A stretch of 64,000 nt of DNA, taken from contig OY744604.1 of the NCBI GenBank assembly GCA_963556255.1, forward strand, positions 77,144,736 through 77,208,735, in the 5' to 3' direction. Each line of letters starts with the position of its first letter. The stretch's first letter is position 1. This document shows, piece by piece, positions 30,027 through 43,138 of the stretch. This DNA is from Allolobophora icterica (Eukaryota > Annelida > Clitellata > Crassiclitellata > Lumbricidae). The position numbers and the translations under genes were made by a program. Below the pieces are notes generated by a model. It was given only the letters and a program-made list of their open reading frames with translations. It was not told the origin of the DNA and searched no databases.

Positions 30027-30134
30027 AAGTTTTCATCGTAGGTGGTTGGAGTAGTGAGTCCGTTATTCCTAGCGCACCACCGCCGTACGATTAGTGGGCT
30101 ATAATTTATACTGGCACACACAAACGACTTTGGG

Positions 30135-30431
30135 GGCCTGCAGCAAACGACACTTTTGCGGCTTGATGTGTTAAGGCACATTTTTTTGTTTTTTTGACTG
30201 AATTTAAAGCGGCTCGGCTTGAAGGTTTTTGGTGATGCAATTCGTACACCAAAAATAGATCTGTTATAGAGTCCACACACTCTCTGGAGGCCTAGATGGT
30301 GTAGACCGGCATCCTCTTAATTCAATGAAAAAACGGAGTGGTGGGGACAAAAAAAATTGAGGGGTGGAGACCGTCCCCCGGTATTTTGACGGAATAACGG
30401 GGTGCCCCCAAAACCCCAGTTCCCATCTACT
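30135..30431. repeat. Polinton right terminal inverted repeat
   Basis: 297 bp, reverse complement of 5681-5979. Followed directly by AATGT (30432-30436), the right copy of the target duplication. Confidence 0.95.
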
Positions 30432-30570
30432 AATGTCCTTCTGAGGTGTTAAACCGAAAGTGGGTCTTGTGAATAGACTTGCTTCGTTAATGTTCTTTAA
30501 TATCAAGTTCTGCATCGTACATGTATACCATGTTAGACCAAAGTCGATGTCGACGCAGTTAGACACAGAA

Positions 30571-31271
30571 ATGGTGCAGAAAGCATGGAAGCTGTTCTCG
30601 ATATTTCCTCTTCTTTTCGTGATGGCTTTAACATAATGGTAACCTTCATTTTATTATTTAAAATCTCGATGTTTTCCTTCATTTCGTTATGAATTTTGTT
30701 AACATATGGTAACTCTATACGTGATTATATGCAATGCATTAAACTCTGTTCACATAGGCCCGTCGAATCAATGCTGGCCAGGTGACTATCGAGAAAGTAG
30801 CATTATTAACCGGTTGATTTCGGCAAGATCAGTCCAACGGTTTGGGTAATCAAAACTGCATAAATTTGTAGCCGAATTTTAAATGACTGAAAAATCCACG
30901 GTTATGTCAGAGAAATTAATTTCTCCGAATAAGTTTAGTATTACCTATTTTAATTCAACTTTTTAGACGAAATGTCGTTTTCATCAAAGCTTAGAAATAT
31001 GGCAGCGGTCGTTGTAAGTAAGATGAAAATATCGTGTGTATGAAATCCAACAGGCAAATCCTTTGGCACCATGTAAGGAACAAGATTGTTGATGTCCCTA
31101 ACAAAATTAACGACGGCGTTAGCATTGTATCACCGGAATTCTCAAATTTTGTTGCGACTGGTGAAATACCTGGACAGACTTTGGAAACTAATGCCACACG
31201 TCTTGAAAACGCAGGATTACTACAGTGCAAAGCAGTTACTGTAGGAAATGAATTCGATGACAGTAGGGATG
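30571..31271 (+). pseudogene. Pseudogene B: broken paralogue of Ig receptor gene C
   Basis: The first exon (30571-30638) matches the gene C signal-peptide exon (QKAWK...LLLF/LLFVM) but has an in-frame TAA at 30634. The second (30967-31271) matches gene C Ig domain 1 along its whole length but has a TGA where gene C has TCA in SCVSNPTG, and is one base out of multiple of three (305 versus 306). The shared similarity continues into the 5' flank across the Polinton. No Ig2, membrane or tail exon follows before the LINE remnants. The Polinton lies about 135 bp before its start codon. Confidence 0.85.
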
Positions 31272-32950
31272 GTAAGTAGGGGAGACTGGGAATAAAATTA
31301 ACAAATTTCGAATTTCTCATGTTTTTGATTATTTATAACAATGATAATTGCAATATTTTTGCATCAAACTATGGCCTAACATGTTGGCTATATAATGGAA
31401 AAGTATTAAAAGCTTTGAACATCAAATATAGCCGAGACAATCATAACAGTGAGCATCGCCGGGTGTTACAAGTTACCCCGGTATCGGGGTAACATGTAAC
31501 ATGAGCAGAGGCATGTTGTAACGAGATTTTGGATAAAAATTTAGCTTTTTTGCTAAATTATAACAGGAGAACATTCATTTTTATTGCACCTAAAAAGTAA
31601 TCTATCATGTTAGCTAGGTCATTACACAGTGTTGGATACTTTGATAGGTCCGTAGTTTCTTAAAAAACACAGAAATTGTCAAATAACAGCTGTTGCAAAT
31701 TACCCTGTTCTTAGGTAAACGTGAAAAAACATAGGTTCCCGCATTGTTGGTTATTGTTGTAATGTTCAGTATCGAGTTAGGCCTAGGCCTAGGTCGAGGT
31801 GTATTGTAGCCTAGTATCTATGCTGTATGCCTACATACATGAACGTCTTAATTAGATAAGTTACTTGCAATGATCGCAAACACTCGACTCTGGACGATTT
31901 GCATCAGTAGGTATTATGCTTCATATGCCCAATAGCCACAATGGATTACTGACATGGACGACGATCCCAGGGGTCGAGGGGGACAAGACCCCCACCTCTA
32001 AGAGTGGGGGACACGCCATACATCGGCCCCCAAATTTTGAAGAAACACCTAAAAAGGTCATCAAATTTTTTCGCGCGTGAGCGGAATAAATTTTTGACCT
32101 CTTTTTTGACCAGATCAATTCAAAAATTGATCTGGTCAAACAAGATCGCCGCCACTGGCTACTTCAATGCTGTGGAACTAAGAAATCGACTTTGCACCTG
32201 AACCACTATTCTCCGTCCTTGCCAAATTCCCCACACACAATGCAATTGTCATTTGCTGTGGTAAGGTCTTCGGCAGATCTCTGTATTGCTTTATATATTT
32301 TCTTGGATTTATTTGTATTCATGTCATCATCTTCATCGCATCATCCTCGTCATCAATGTCATCTATTTCAGATTGGAGAGTAGTTTCCATTATAGCCTTA
32401 CGTGCTTCTTCGGGTGTTAATTTATTAACTTTAACATTTGCTGTACTCGACTGCATTTGACTTTTGTTTGACACTGACTGCACTTGAAATTTGTTTTTTA
32501 CTGCCACTACATTCTTTCTCTAATTGCAGCTTTTCTGGTTTGTCAGTCAGTATGACTGCATATCTTTTCTTAACCTCTGTTCTGCTTGCCTTCCTTTCTG
32601 ATGCTCAGGATAAGGACGAACTCTTTCTGGCGATAATATCAGTAGCTGATTTATTCCAGGCAACCTTAATAATGATGGAGAGACTCCTGGATTTTATTGA
32701 CATTTTGACAGGTTGTAACATGTTACAACTAACCCCAGTTGGTTTGGTACATGCAACTCCGCTACTACAGGGTAGGCAAACAAAAGTAACCCCCTAGAGG
32801 TTTTTGCTAATATTTCTGCCATAAGTACGAATTTTTAAATCAAGTTTTCCTGGCTTAAAAATAATTCATATCTACGTATTACAGCCAAATATCACCAAAA
32901 TATTTCAAACATAACCAAAGTTATGTAACTTTTACTGATGATTGAAAAGA
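31272..32950. other. Intergenic, no gene seen
   Basis: Contains a 14-bp-arm perfect hairpin at 32107-32138 (TGACCAGATCAATT and complement) at the end of a G/C-rich block, and otherwise no recognisable coding sequence. Confidence 0.45.
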
Positions 32951-33590
32951 CCAAATAGCCATCGCAATTCAATGATAACATATTGAGCAAGTAGAGTAGG
33001 CCTAATTCGTCTATCTAGGAGGGCTAATTGCAGCAACGAAAAAGATATACAAAGAAGAATTAGACGCGCTTCACAGGCATTTGGAATAATAAACAGGATA
33101 TGGAGGAGCAAAGAATTAACAAAGAAAACCAAGTTAAAAATATATGAGACAGTCTGTTTTCCTATTAGGCCTATAGATCGGCATGTTTGACAATACGAAA
33201 AAAGATGAGAGAAGAATTCTCACAGCAGAAATGAGCTGGCTATGCAAGGTCGCAGGAATTTTAAGACTGCAGAACATAAGAAGCGATGACATAAGAAAAT
33301 AATTAAGTATCAAAACAACTCTGCTAAACTAAGTCGTTCAACGAAGACCGATGGTTTGGACATGTAAAGAGAATGCCTGTTGACCAAATACCACACAGTG
33401 CATTACATGAAAGATTCGAAGAAAAAGACACAAAGGCAGACCAAAGTTACGCTGCAGAGATAACAGAGGACTAACAATTACATTTGAACTAACATTAGGG
33501 GGCAGTAGACTTGACAAATGACCGAGGACAATGGAGATCATTTATTCGTAGGCTACCCATCGCCGCCAAATGGCTCGCGTCAGGAACTGA
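32950..33590 (+). pseudogene. Non-LTR retrotransposon C-terminal remnant
   Basis: Plus-strand text with several stops follows the order of LINE C-termini: FVYLGGLI, then KADERR-like KKDERRILTAEMSWL, VAGILRLQ, RPMVW and the basic RRKRHKGRPKLRCRDN. It ends in a short GATGAT run. Dead. Confidence 0.7.
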
Positions 33591-33599
33591 TGATGATGA

Positions 33600-34500
33600 T
33601 GACATACATTATAATATTATTTCAGAGACACCAATGTATTTCTTGTAAAATGAGTATGTACATCAGCCACCCTAGCAAAGAATTTAGAGAAGGAATTCGT
33701 TAACAATATTATTTACTATGGTATTAATACACAAAGATACCAATTGTTAGCATGTTTATTTTGTCAAATTTTATGATGGTGTATTCAAAGTATCTATTCT
33801 CAGTATGTGAATATCGTTTATCAAGTGCTATTAATCTTATGGCTGTTTTTGTAGGATGAGTTTCCTCAGTCTTGTTCGGTAGGTGGATGCCTACACAATA
33901 TTGCCATAAGTGAAATACGAGTATATTAAACTATAATATAGTCTAAGCTTTTTCGAGTATGCTCAGAGATGAGATATAATATTAATATCCTAGCAAGTAT
34001 ACCAGTATTCTTAGCTACCTTTGTGGCAACAGCATTAATTTGATCATTCCATAACAAGCATTCGTCAATACAAACCCCAAGAAATTTTGTTGAGTGAACT
34101 TGGCTTAATGTTGTATCATCTATTATAAGAGTTCTAGGCTATGCAATGCGAGGCGTGGTTTTTTAATACAGCGGAATATGATGAAACATGTCTTAAAACA
34201 TGTTATGTTTTAAATTAAGGGTCTCCAGCTCATTTGAAATTCACTTGTCCGATCTGTATACGGACATCCAAGCATCGCGATTTCAGTCATTTCACTGCTA
34301 CCATTAAATCACTGCACTGGATGAAAACCCCGTAAGTATTGATTTCAAACTCTGTAACTCAACGCATGAGAAGTAATATCTAAATATGGGCCATCGCAAT
34401 CGTAATCTCGAGATTTCTACAGCGCCTAAAAAAGCGAAGTCGCGGGAATCATATTCACAGCGCGCTTAGTCAAATCATCAAATCATGTGGGGGTGAGATC
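33600..34500. other. Intergenic, nothing recognised
   Basis: AT-rich sequence without a supportable reading frame or repeat. Confidence 0.4.
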
Positions 34501-34509
34501 GGTTCCTGG

Positions 34510-36860
34510 TCAAGATCCTAAGGGGTCAATCAGGCAGACAATCAGACGGCTAAGGTGGGTGGTGCTTAGGGTTGAAACTGCGAAGGGGTAGGGGGAAGAG
34601 AAGGAAACGGGATAGGATTTGTGAAAGAGCAGTGTTTTCAGTTTCAGTGAAAGACCTGTGGAGAGATAACAACAGGTGAGGTTTTGGTGAGTTCGTAGGT
34701 TACATGTCGATCTGATATTTATCGTAATCCTGGTGGGTGTTTGGTCCAGAGGGTTGAGACAGCTATGCCTATGAAGCGATTCGCGAATTTTAGTGATGAG
34801 GTGACGGAAGGGCTGAGAAATGTTAGGGCAGAAGAGGAGCGGGTTGAGCGGAGTGGTTTGACCTGACCAGCTGACGAAGATAGGAGGGCTGGGAGGATTG
34901 AAGTGCATTGTAGGTGAGTGATATGACTTTATCCTATTTGTTCAGGTATCTTAAGCCAATGGAGAATTTTAAGGATATGAGTGATATAGTGGTGCTTCGG
35001 GGTTTCAGTTGCAACACTGGCGAGGGCATTCTGAACAGCTTGGAGGCGGTTTATTTTTGGTTGATGTCAAGGTTCAGAAAGAGCGCACTGCAGATAATGC
35101 GATTGTGGATACAGTTTAGAATTCGAGCATGGGGTGAATTTAGCGAAGGTCATGGATGGATGTGCATGCAGCAGGAGCGGGAAAGATGGATGATGTGTTC
35201 GGAGAAGCTAAGGTTTTGGTCAAAGATCACACCTAGGTTGCGGACAGGAGAATTGGGAGTGAATGTGTAGGTGGATGCAGTGTCAAGGTTGATCGAAAGA
35301 GAGGGACCTGGAATTTTCTTTAGTGGTCTTGAATTGGTCACGCAAACCCACAAGTATAAATTCTGCTTTTGACGGATTTGGGCACAGGAGATTTGATGTC
35401 ATCCAGGAGGAGATTTACGTAACCACGTGGAGAAGATGATCTATGGAATGGGAGACGCAGTTTGGAGAGATAGAGATGAATAGATGGGTGTCGTCAGCAA
35501 ATAGGTGACAATCAACTGATGATGATTTGAAGAGTGAGCTGAGTGGAGTTGTGTAAGTGATGAATGGTCCCAAGAACAGAACCTTGCGGACTACCACATA
35601 TGAGGGGCATGATTGTGATGATGTTTCCGATGTTTTTACGGAGAATGAGCGGGGAGAGAGATAGAACTGATCTCGGAGAACAGTGTCATTAAAACAGAAC
35701 CAGGTTGACAGTCTTTGGGGTAAGATGTTGTGATCAATGATATCGAAGGCTGCAGAAATGTCAAGGAGGCGGAGACAGAAGACCTCTCGATGAGCGATTC
35801 AGAAACAAGTTTTTGTAGAGGGAAGTGAACAGGGTTGCAGTTGAATGCCGCTTGTTAAAACCAGACTGGTGTGGGTTGAGAAGTGAGTTGGAAGTCAGGT
35901 AGTCACTAACCCGAGACAGGACTATACGTTCAGTTAACTTAGAAATGAATGACATGTTGGAGCAGGTTGGTAGTAGGAAAGGATTTCTTTATCCAATAAT
36001 GGTTTCTTGAGAAGTGGAGTGGCTAAAGAGCGCTTGGAAATTGTCAGTAGATAAGGACAGGTTGATTATTTCAATAAAGATGGGAGCAAGGATATATGCA
36101 TAGTCTTTCACTAAGGAGGTAGGTATAGATGAATCGAGTTCGCACTGCTTGCTTGGAAGAGACTGTAATGTATGGGATACTTCAGTCTCTAATGCTGGTT
36201 GGAAGGCGCAAAATAATGATCGAGGAGGGGAAGGTGGAGAGTCACGAGTAGAGGAGGGAGCATCTCCAGTTGATTCGATGGTGGTTTTGGAAAGGAGTTA
36301 TTGGAGAGAGATGAGTCTATCGAAAGGTATACAAATTGTGCCGGAGAATAAAGAGTAGAACGACTCAGGTATTGAAGAAGGGGGAAGAGTGTTTGGAAGT
36401 GGCCTGGAAAAGTCTGATGGAGTAGTTGGGTTATGGTTTTCCAGAGAAGGCGAGAATTAGCGGATCGAAATTGAACTAATGAGGATTTGAACCTCTTTTT
36501 AAGTAAGTAAGTAAGTATGTATGTTCTTAGCCGTAGCCAGTAGGTTGTAATACTTATTTGTGGCAGCTTTTAGGGCAGAGAGCAGTTGAGGATCACGGGT
36601 TTGTTTGTAAGTGCATTCAAGGCGTCAACGCGAAGATCTGAAGGCCTGGATATAGGAATTATACCAAGGGTTAATAGAGTGAGAAATGGATTTGGTAATG
36701 ACAGGAGCGTGTTTGTCGAGGAGCGTATACGAGAGTGGTGATGTAGGAATACAGGAGGTCGTACACAGAGGATGGAGGATTCACAACGAAGTGTGAAAAG
36801 GAGAGATCTTTCGTGAAGGCTTCAATGTTTATGGAGCTGATGCTGCGGAAAGAATTATTA
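34510..36860 (-). pseudogene. Non-LTR retrotransposon reverse transcriptase remnant (long)
   Basis: Minus-strand pieces in order: SANSRLLWKTI near 36450, FISKLTERIVLSRVSDYLTSN and HQSGF.KRHSTATL (35955-35830), FADDTHLFISISP (about 35510), VRNLGVIFDQNLSFSEHI (about 35200) and the C-terminal region to 34510. These are RT fingers, palm (FADD) and post-RT segments separated by frameshifts and stops, so it is inactive. It fills most of the space between pseudogene B and gene C. Confidence 0.85.
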
Positions 36861-36887
36861 TTGGAGTTTATCAGAAGCCTCTTTACA

Positions 36888-37101
36888 AACAGGATGATTT
36901 GTCTAAAACTGCATTAGGCCTATGATTACTTCTTTTTGAACAAAATTTGAGAACTTGGGCAGAATATAATGTTTTGCTGGCGGCGTTAAACCGAAAGTGG
37001 GTCATACAAATAAGTGCTTCGCTAATGTACTTTAATATCGGGTCTGCATCGTGCGTAGCGTTAGGTCGGGCCGTTGTAGTTACACTGAACGACGCGTAGA
37101 A
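36888..37101 (+). promoter_or_regulatory. 5' flank of gene C, equivalent to the Polinton target
   Basis: CTAAAACTGCATTAGGCCTAT (36902) and GTTAAACCGAAAGTGGGTC (36984) match the sequences left and right of the Polinton at pseudogene B. AATGT at 36968-36972 lies at the homologous insertion point and is present once. It is presumably the promoter and 5' leader of the gene. Confidence 0.7.
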
Positions 37102-39766
37102 ATGTTACAGAAAGCATGGAAGTTTATCTCGATTGGATTACTTCTTTTTGTGATGACTTTTAAATATGGTATCCGTTTTATCTGTACACTTAACTTGTTT
37201 ACGCATTATCGTATGAATGTAGGCCTGCTAAGTAGTGGCCAAAACTATAGTGCTGCTTAACCGCGTCATGCGGATGTATTAGGTTAATGATTTTTTTCTA
37301 AAAAGATTAAAAAACCGCTGGTCTGTGAGAACTTAACTTCTCAGATAAAGTTTTGTATTAACTGTTTCAATTCGACTTTTTAGGCGAAGCGTCGTTTTCA
37401 TCAGAGCTCAGAAATATGGCAGCGGTCGTTGGACGTAAGATGAATATATCGTGTGTATCAAATCCAACAGGCAGAACCCATTGGTACCATATAAGGAACA
37501 AGATGAATAATGTCGCTAGCAAAATTAACGACGGCGGTAGCATTGTGTTACCGGAATTCTCAAATTTTGTTGCGGCTGGTGAAATACCCGGACAGAGTTT
37601 GGAAACTAACGCCATACGTTTTGAAAACGCAGGATTATTACAGTGTAAAACACAAGGAAAAGAATTCGATGCACAGCTAACGGTTCTTGGTAAGTATCAT
37701 AAACAACTTAGCCTACATGTGGTACAGAACTCTACGCCTGTTGCATAGTGTCTGCATTTAGGTCTAAACGCGCGAGCGTTATGTCTCGATGATATAGAAA
37801 TCGCAATTTAGAAATATCGTTTCTTTAGATATTTTGGGTTCCATCTCGACTGCTAAATATAATTTAACCAATTAGGTCTAGACTCTAGAGCGTCGTTCTC
37901 ATGACGCCTAAGACATCAATCGATGATCTCTTCAAGGAAAAGCTTATTGAAATATTCCTAGAAATGGTTAATTTCACTTAATGAGGCAATGTCTTGAAAC
38001 GGAACCAGAGTGGTTCTTATTATTGCAGAGGAGAGGAGAGGAGTTAATATCTGAAAGCTGCATAGGAGGTCTGCATGAATGGGTATTGATTGAGTATAGA
38101 CTAGGATTACTCTGTAGTAGGGCCTATTGGTTAATCCTAGTTTATGGGATGCAGGGATGCAGACTACCCTCTCAGCATCCCTGTTTCCGATCAACATCCA
38201 GAAAAGTGACATTTTGTCTAACACAATTCGTAAACCAAATAATGAAGTTAAAATCATGAATCATATGTATCATACTTCATATAATATCACATTTCACATA
38301 ATCATATTTGCTAATGTAGAGTCATGTGGTGGATGACTCCCATTGTGTTTGATACAAAGTCGGTGTTAAACAAAGAATTAAGCTTAATTTTCTTTGGTGT
38401 AGTTGTCATCGTCAATTTGGTTATTTTTCAAGTGACGTCGCATATATATTTGAACGAATGAGTGAATTGCTTGTTTATGTACTTATACTTCTCACAGTAT
38501 TGAGTTTATCTTCTTTTGTAAAGACGCTGAGTCTACCTGCAACGTGATAATTGTGTCTAAGGACATACCAACTCGCGTTGAGCTGAACTGCAGTGTAGGA
38601 TACAGTGGATTCTGGTCGCCAACAATGGAGTGGATACGCATAAAGGACAAAACAAAGATAGATGGGCATCTAAGCATCACTTCTAACGAAGTAACTCTGA
38701 CGATGCAAGTAACCACTGATAACATTGATGACTACGAAGAATATCACTGCAGGACATTCTTTTCCAACGAAACACGTCCAAGCAGCGGTGCTCTAAATAT
38801 TCCGGATTACAACTCTTTGTGCATACCAAGTACGTTGACAAATTTTGAAAATTTGCTTACATTTAGGAGTATGCTAAATAACCGCAATACTTAGCTACTG
38901 CATTGTTCTTCATCAAACTGTGACATGTCTATAAGTGATAAAGCATATGAAACCCAAATATCTTGCTAAGTTCTTTTACTCTGCTCATATGGTCTCATAC
39001 GTGCTTAATATCGTATTGGTGTATTGTACTAAAATACCAAATGGCGTGACCATCACGCACAACGTTTGCCCCATTTTAATGATTGTTGATTGTTTGTATT
39101 ACGCAGCGTACAACATTGGGCCAACAGCAGTTGCTAATGATGAAACTTTTACTACAAAATGGGGTAAGTCTCATTTTAGAACAATATTTAAACTGCGATG
39201 TTGGTAATTTTTCTTTACTCACTCACTCACTCAATTACTACCTCACTAACTCACCCACCCAATCCTCAAATCACTCACTCAAACCACCCACCCGATTTCA
39301 TTTACTAATCACTCACCCACCCACCCACCCACCCACCAACCCAAAACCCACCCACCCACCCACCCACCCACCCACCCACCCACTCACTCACTCACTCACT
39401 CACTCACTCACTCACTCACTCACTCACTCACTCACTCACTCACTCACTCACTCACTCACCCACCCACCCACCCACCCACTCACTCACTCACTCACTCACT
39501 CAATAGCATAGGTTAGTAATGAACTTGTTGTTTTTTATATGCTTCAGCACAAATTGTATTAGGGCAACGTTTTAGCGATACAAGGAACTCACTAAAAATA
39601 AGCTAAATGGCCTATCATGTGTCTAGATCCTATATACTACGATGACTAGCATTCAGTACTCAGTCTCTTTTCGCGGCTGTTATCACGTAGAACTAAATAC
39701 GGATCTTAAATTTCGTAAATTTGTGTGCTCAACTGACAAACCTTATGTGGCAATAAATATATATAC

Positions 39767-39817
<51 letters not shown>

Positions 39818-41697
39818 TTATTCAACGGAACTTCCTTTTAATGAAGATTTTAATTTCTACAATTTGCCTTTCTCCTTCGTCAATCCAATGAGCTCAACTT
39901 AACTTAATGGAAGGTGGCAGTAAGTGACAATCACTTCAAATATCAAACTCGTTAATATTGCTAATGTTAAATTTTGCATTTATTTTTGCGAATATTTGCC
40001 GAAAACCATTTCTTTGCAAATCTGTAGCGTATTCATAATTTCCTGAGCTAGCTTACAGGGTCCTTAGGTTCAGTTAGGAAAATATTTGATTTGTAAGCAA
40101 ACAATGCCCAGAGAAAAAGAAAAGACACCACTGAAATGGCAGGCAGAACCTATTCAAAATATTTCCATTCACAGCCGACATATTTGCCACGAAGCATTTA
40201 GGACAAGGAAGGACTACAGACGATGAAATCCGCAGCATATATTCCGGCACTCCCGCGTAGAGTCACCTCGCACTTTCCTTCACCGAATCAAAAATTTTCC
40301 GGCTGCAGACATCGTACATAGGTCGAGCTTCGACGGCGTCCAGAGGACATTAAGAAATATTGGATTTCTCCATTGCAGAATCCCGATCGAAATCTAATAG
40401 TTCAGGAAAACAATAAGTTGAAAATATATGAGATTGCTAGTGACACAGATATGAATTTTTGTGTTAAAGTAAGCTTAGGTCGTCCATATGGTACAAAAAT
40501 ACAGACCTATAACCTATGAATAAATATTTTCCAATGTGGCCTATCTTGAAGATAGATTTTGTATCTTTAAGTTTCGCACTGTGAGTATGCTATCGTCAAA
40601 CAGAAAGCATTGCCTCAATGTGAAGTTTTGTCTGTCCAGTTACAGAGTCATATGCGTCTTTGATTCTCGCTGTTCTGCTGTTCATATCGATCTCAGTAAC
40701 AATCTCCGTCATAGTTTACTACGCTGTCTGCCGCAGGAATAGACGAGGTGGGCAGATTGGTGGTTGTCATTCGTTAGAATTTACTTAGTGAGCAAGTAAG
40801 GGAAGTGGGCGATGTAGTGGGCGAGTATATTTTAAATTGTAATAGTAACTCAAAATTTCTAAAGCGTCGCTTAAAAGCGAAACGCAGGGCACCAGCTTAT
40901 TCAAGAGCGCTGCGTCGTGCCAGATGCGTTTTATAGAGATACCAAATGTAAATAAAGTACGGTAATCAGAGGACCAGACAGAGAACGAGGCAGAGGAACT
41001 GCTAAGGCGGGTTTCATTTGAGATGAGAGAGATTGGAAGGCGGAGGGGTAGATGGATCATTGGATCAGGGTTGTCGGTTCTCCTCAGCAGAATTACACTG
41101 ATAAAGATTTGATTACTAGCTAAATGTAGATTGCAAAATCATATGCCGACTACAGGCAAATGCATCAACATAATGAAATCAATTTTCGTATTGGTTCACT
41201 GTACATACAAGTAAACCAACTCCAGTGATAATGACATGCATGTAAATAATTATGTGTGCAGTGTGCCGTAAAATACGAAATGATGCCGTATTGTGATTAG
41301 TCCTAAAAGCTCGTTGTTTTTCTTCGAAGCCCCTAATCCTGGAGACATTTCCCTACCCGTCCATTCTTCGGTAAACGTTGATAGTCTCGCAAGTACATCC
41401 AATGCCAGAGGACCAGAAGAGACAGAAACTTCTATGCCTGAATTCGAAGAGCTTGGTCTAGAACGACGTGAAGCTACGGTGGCTGAAGAACACACAGCTG
41501 CGGGAACATCGTCTGAAGTGAAATACAGCGTCCTAATTCAGTCTGATATAACTCCTCCAAAGCCACATAACTATGAAACAATCAACATTGCTGACATGGC
41601 CGACGTCACAACATATTCAATTCAAGAAGTTAACACTGAGCCAACTAACAACCGAAAGGAATGTATGGCGGATTATGTCAACATTTTGAGTCAATAA
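37102..41697 (+). CDS. Gene C: Ig-superfamily receptor with ITIM-type tail, six exons
   Basis: Exons 37102-37168, 37384-37689, 38524-38829, 39107-39163, 40646-40747 and 41330-41697 all join in phase 1 by GT-AG and sum to 402 codons (401 residues). They encode a signal peptide (KFISIGLLLFVM), an Ig domain (ISC, HWYH, LLQC), a second Ig domain (LNC, MEWI, YHC, plus an extra Cys pair candidate), a 19-residue stalk, one membrane helix ([18 protein letters not shown]) and a tail. The tail has VKYSVL (canonical ITIM), NYETI, TTYSIQEV and DYVNI (Grb2-type YxN). This suggests an inhibitory or switchable cell-surface receptor, perhaps for self/non-self or microbe recognition; ligand unknown. Intron 4 holds large microsatellites. 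Confidence 0.85.
39215..39505. repeat. (CACC)n/(CACT)n microsatellite
   Basis: Alternating blocks of CACC and CACT tetranucleotides in intron 4 of gene C; the Thr/His/Ser/Pro reading frames here are artefacts. Confidence 0.97.
39757..39813. repeat. (TA)n microsatellite
   Basis: TATA dinucleotide run in intron 4 of gene C. Confidence 0.95.
40845..41085. repeat. Dispersed repeat, copy 1
   Basis: Matches 62850-63090 in the same orientation (TTTCTAAAGCGTC, GCACCAGCTTATTCA, AGAGCGCTGCG, GGCGGGTTTC). Shorter related pieces (CAATCGTAATCT..GATTTCTA) occur near 810 and 34395. Probably the 3' region of a LINE or SINE family. It lies in the intron between the membrane and tail exons of gene C. Confidence 0.65.
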
Positions 41698-42900
41698 TTC
41701 AGCTAAAAGAAAGAACAGTTTTTTTTAATTCTGAACTGTCTTTGTCAGTTTTTTAATCAAGAAACAAAGATCAGGAATTCATTATTATAGAAACTGTAAT
41801 GCTGGTTGTATTAGTGAAAGTTATGCTGTCAATAATTACACAGTTTGAGTTCATACTCTCGTGATAAATATTCATTTCAGCCTTTATGCGCCTAAAATAT
41901 ATGACAGCAATTAAATATAATAAATTGTTGTACACTTGATCAACACTTTCCTTTTCAATAATTTACAATATTTACATTTAGGACATTAATTTGAAAAAAG
42001 TTATATTCACTTTTGCTAACTAAACATTTTATTTACTGCCATCTTTTCTTTCTGTCTGGAACAAACTAGATTTCTAAGATTTCACTTAAATTGATGGTCT
42101 AGGAATTTGTATTTAAAGTAGGCTTAGAAATTATTCACTAACAGAGTTATCAGCTGTGGCTAAGTGAACTTTCACACAGCTTAAAGTCAACTTTTACTTT
42201 CTTAGAGAGACAACCTTTATTTGCTTAAGCTACATCCGACTTTCGCCCAAAGCCCTCTCATATCGCAATGCAAATAAGCCGTTGATTCAAAAAGTCACCG
42301 TTCCTCCAGACCTCTACCATGCACTTTTGTCATTAATGCATAATCATTAATTTTGTCTCAATCCCTTCTAACTATCACTTCTCAGGCTTTCGTTTGAAAC
42401 TAAAGCTCCACCTCTTCAAGAAAACTTAACCTGATCCGTTCAATTACGGGCCTTCCATTTTGCTCAACCTAAACACAAGCCACGGTAACAAAAACAATGT
42501 CTCATTCCCTCTACAGTATCCGGTCGACCTTGTTCTTCACGTGGTATTTCGTGACAATTCCTCGTACTTGACCCAGTGTTCGCTGGTGCCATGCGCTTAG
42601 CTTTAATTCACGCCTTAAAATTTCCAGTTTGCGATTTGAACTGTGGATGTTGACCTCATAATGTGAAATCACAATCAAAAGAATTTTCTGGAATCTTTGA
42701 AGAATAGTACAAAAGACATTAAAAACATTACATTAGGTCAGTTAAAGACAGATTAAGAACTGATGCAAGATTTAAAACAATGAACTAAGTAAGCTGTTTG
42801 ATTTTTTACTTATTAATCGTCTGTTAAGCATCACTATCTAATGACCAAGCATCAATCGATGCCACTGAGCAATTGTGAGTAAAAAAGGTCTTGATCAAGT
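41698..42900. other. Intergenic 3' of gene C
   Basis: No gene. About 42360-42480 reads weakly like a LINE C-terminus (LKLHLFKK), too decayed to call. Confidence 0.4.
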
Positions 42901-42940
42901 TCATACAAAGTAACCGCCTCAGGAGAGCCTCGATTCCGTA

Positions 42941-43138
<198 letters not shown>

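Larger units (their letters stand above)
5681..30431. mobile_element. Polinton/Maverick (adintovirus-like) element, 24.75 kb
   Basis: It is bounded by inverted repeats of ~297-299 bp starting AGTAGATGGG and ending CCCATCTACT, and by AATGT on both sides (5676-5680, 30432-30436). Encoded modules in order are: Cys-rich protein, polymerase B (+), integrase (-), zinc-ribbon/PLA2-like (-), packaging ATPase (+), a P-type transposon insertion, then nine late-type genes on the + strand. These include penton, major capsid, protease and fibre. The families are those of Polintons and the related adintoviruses. Without the nested P element the length is about 17.4 kb, normal for the group. No reading frame is visibly broken, so this is a recent or constrained insertion. 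Confidence 0.96.

Noticed and set aside
39083..39511. Thr/His/Pro/Ser-rich frame
   Set aside because: Translation of the CACC/CACT tetranucleotide repeats in an intron of gene C.
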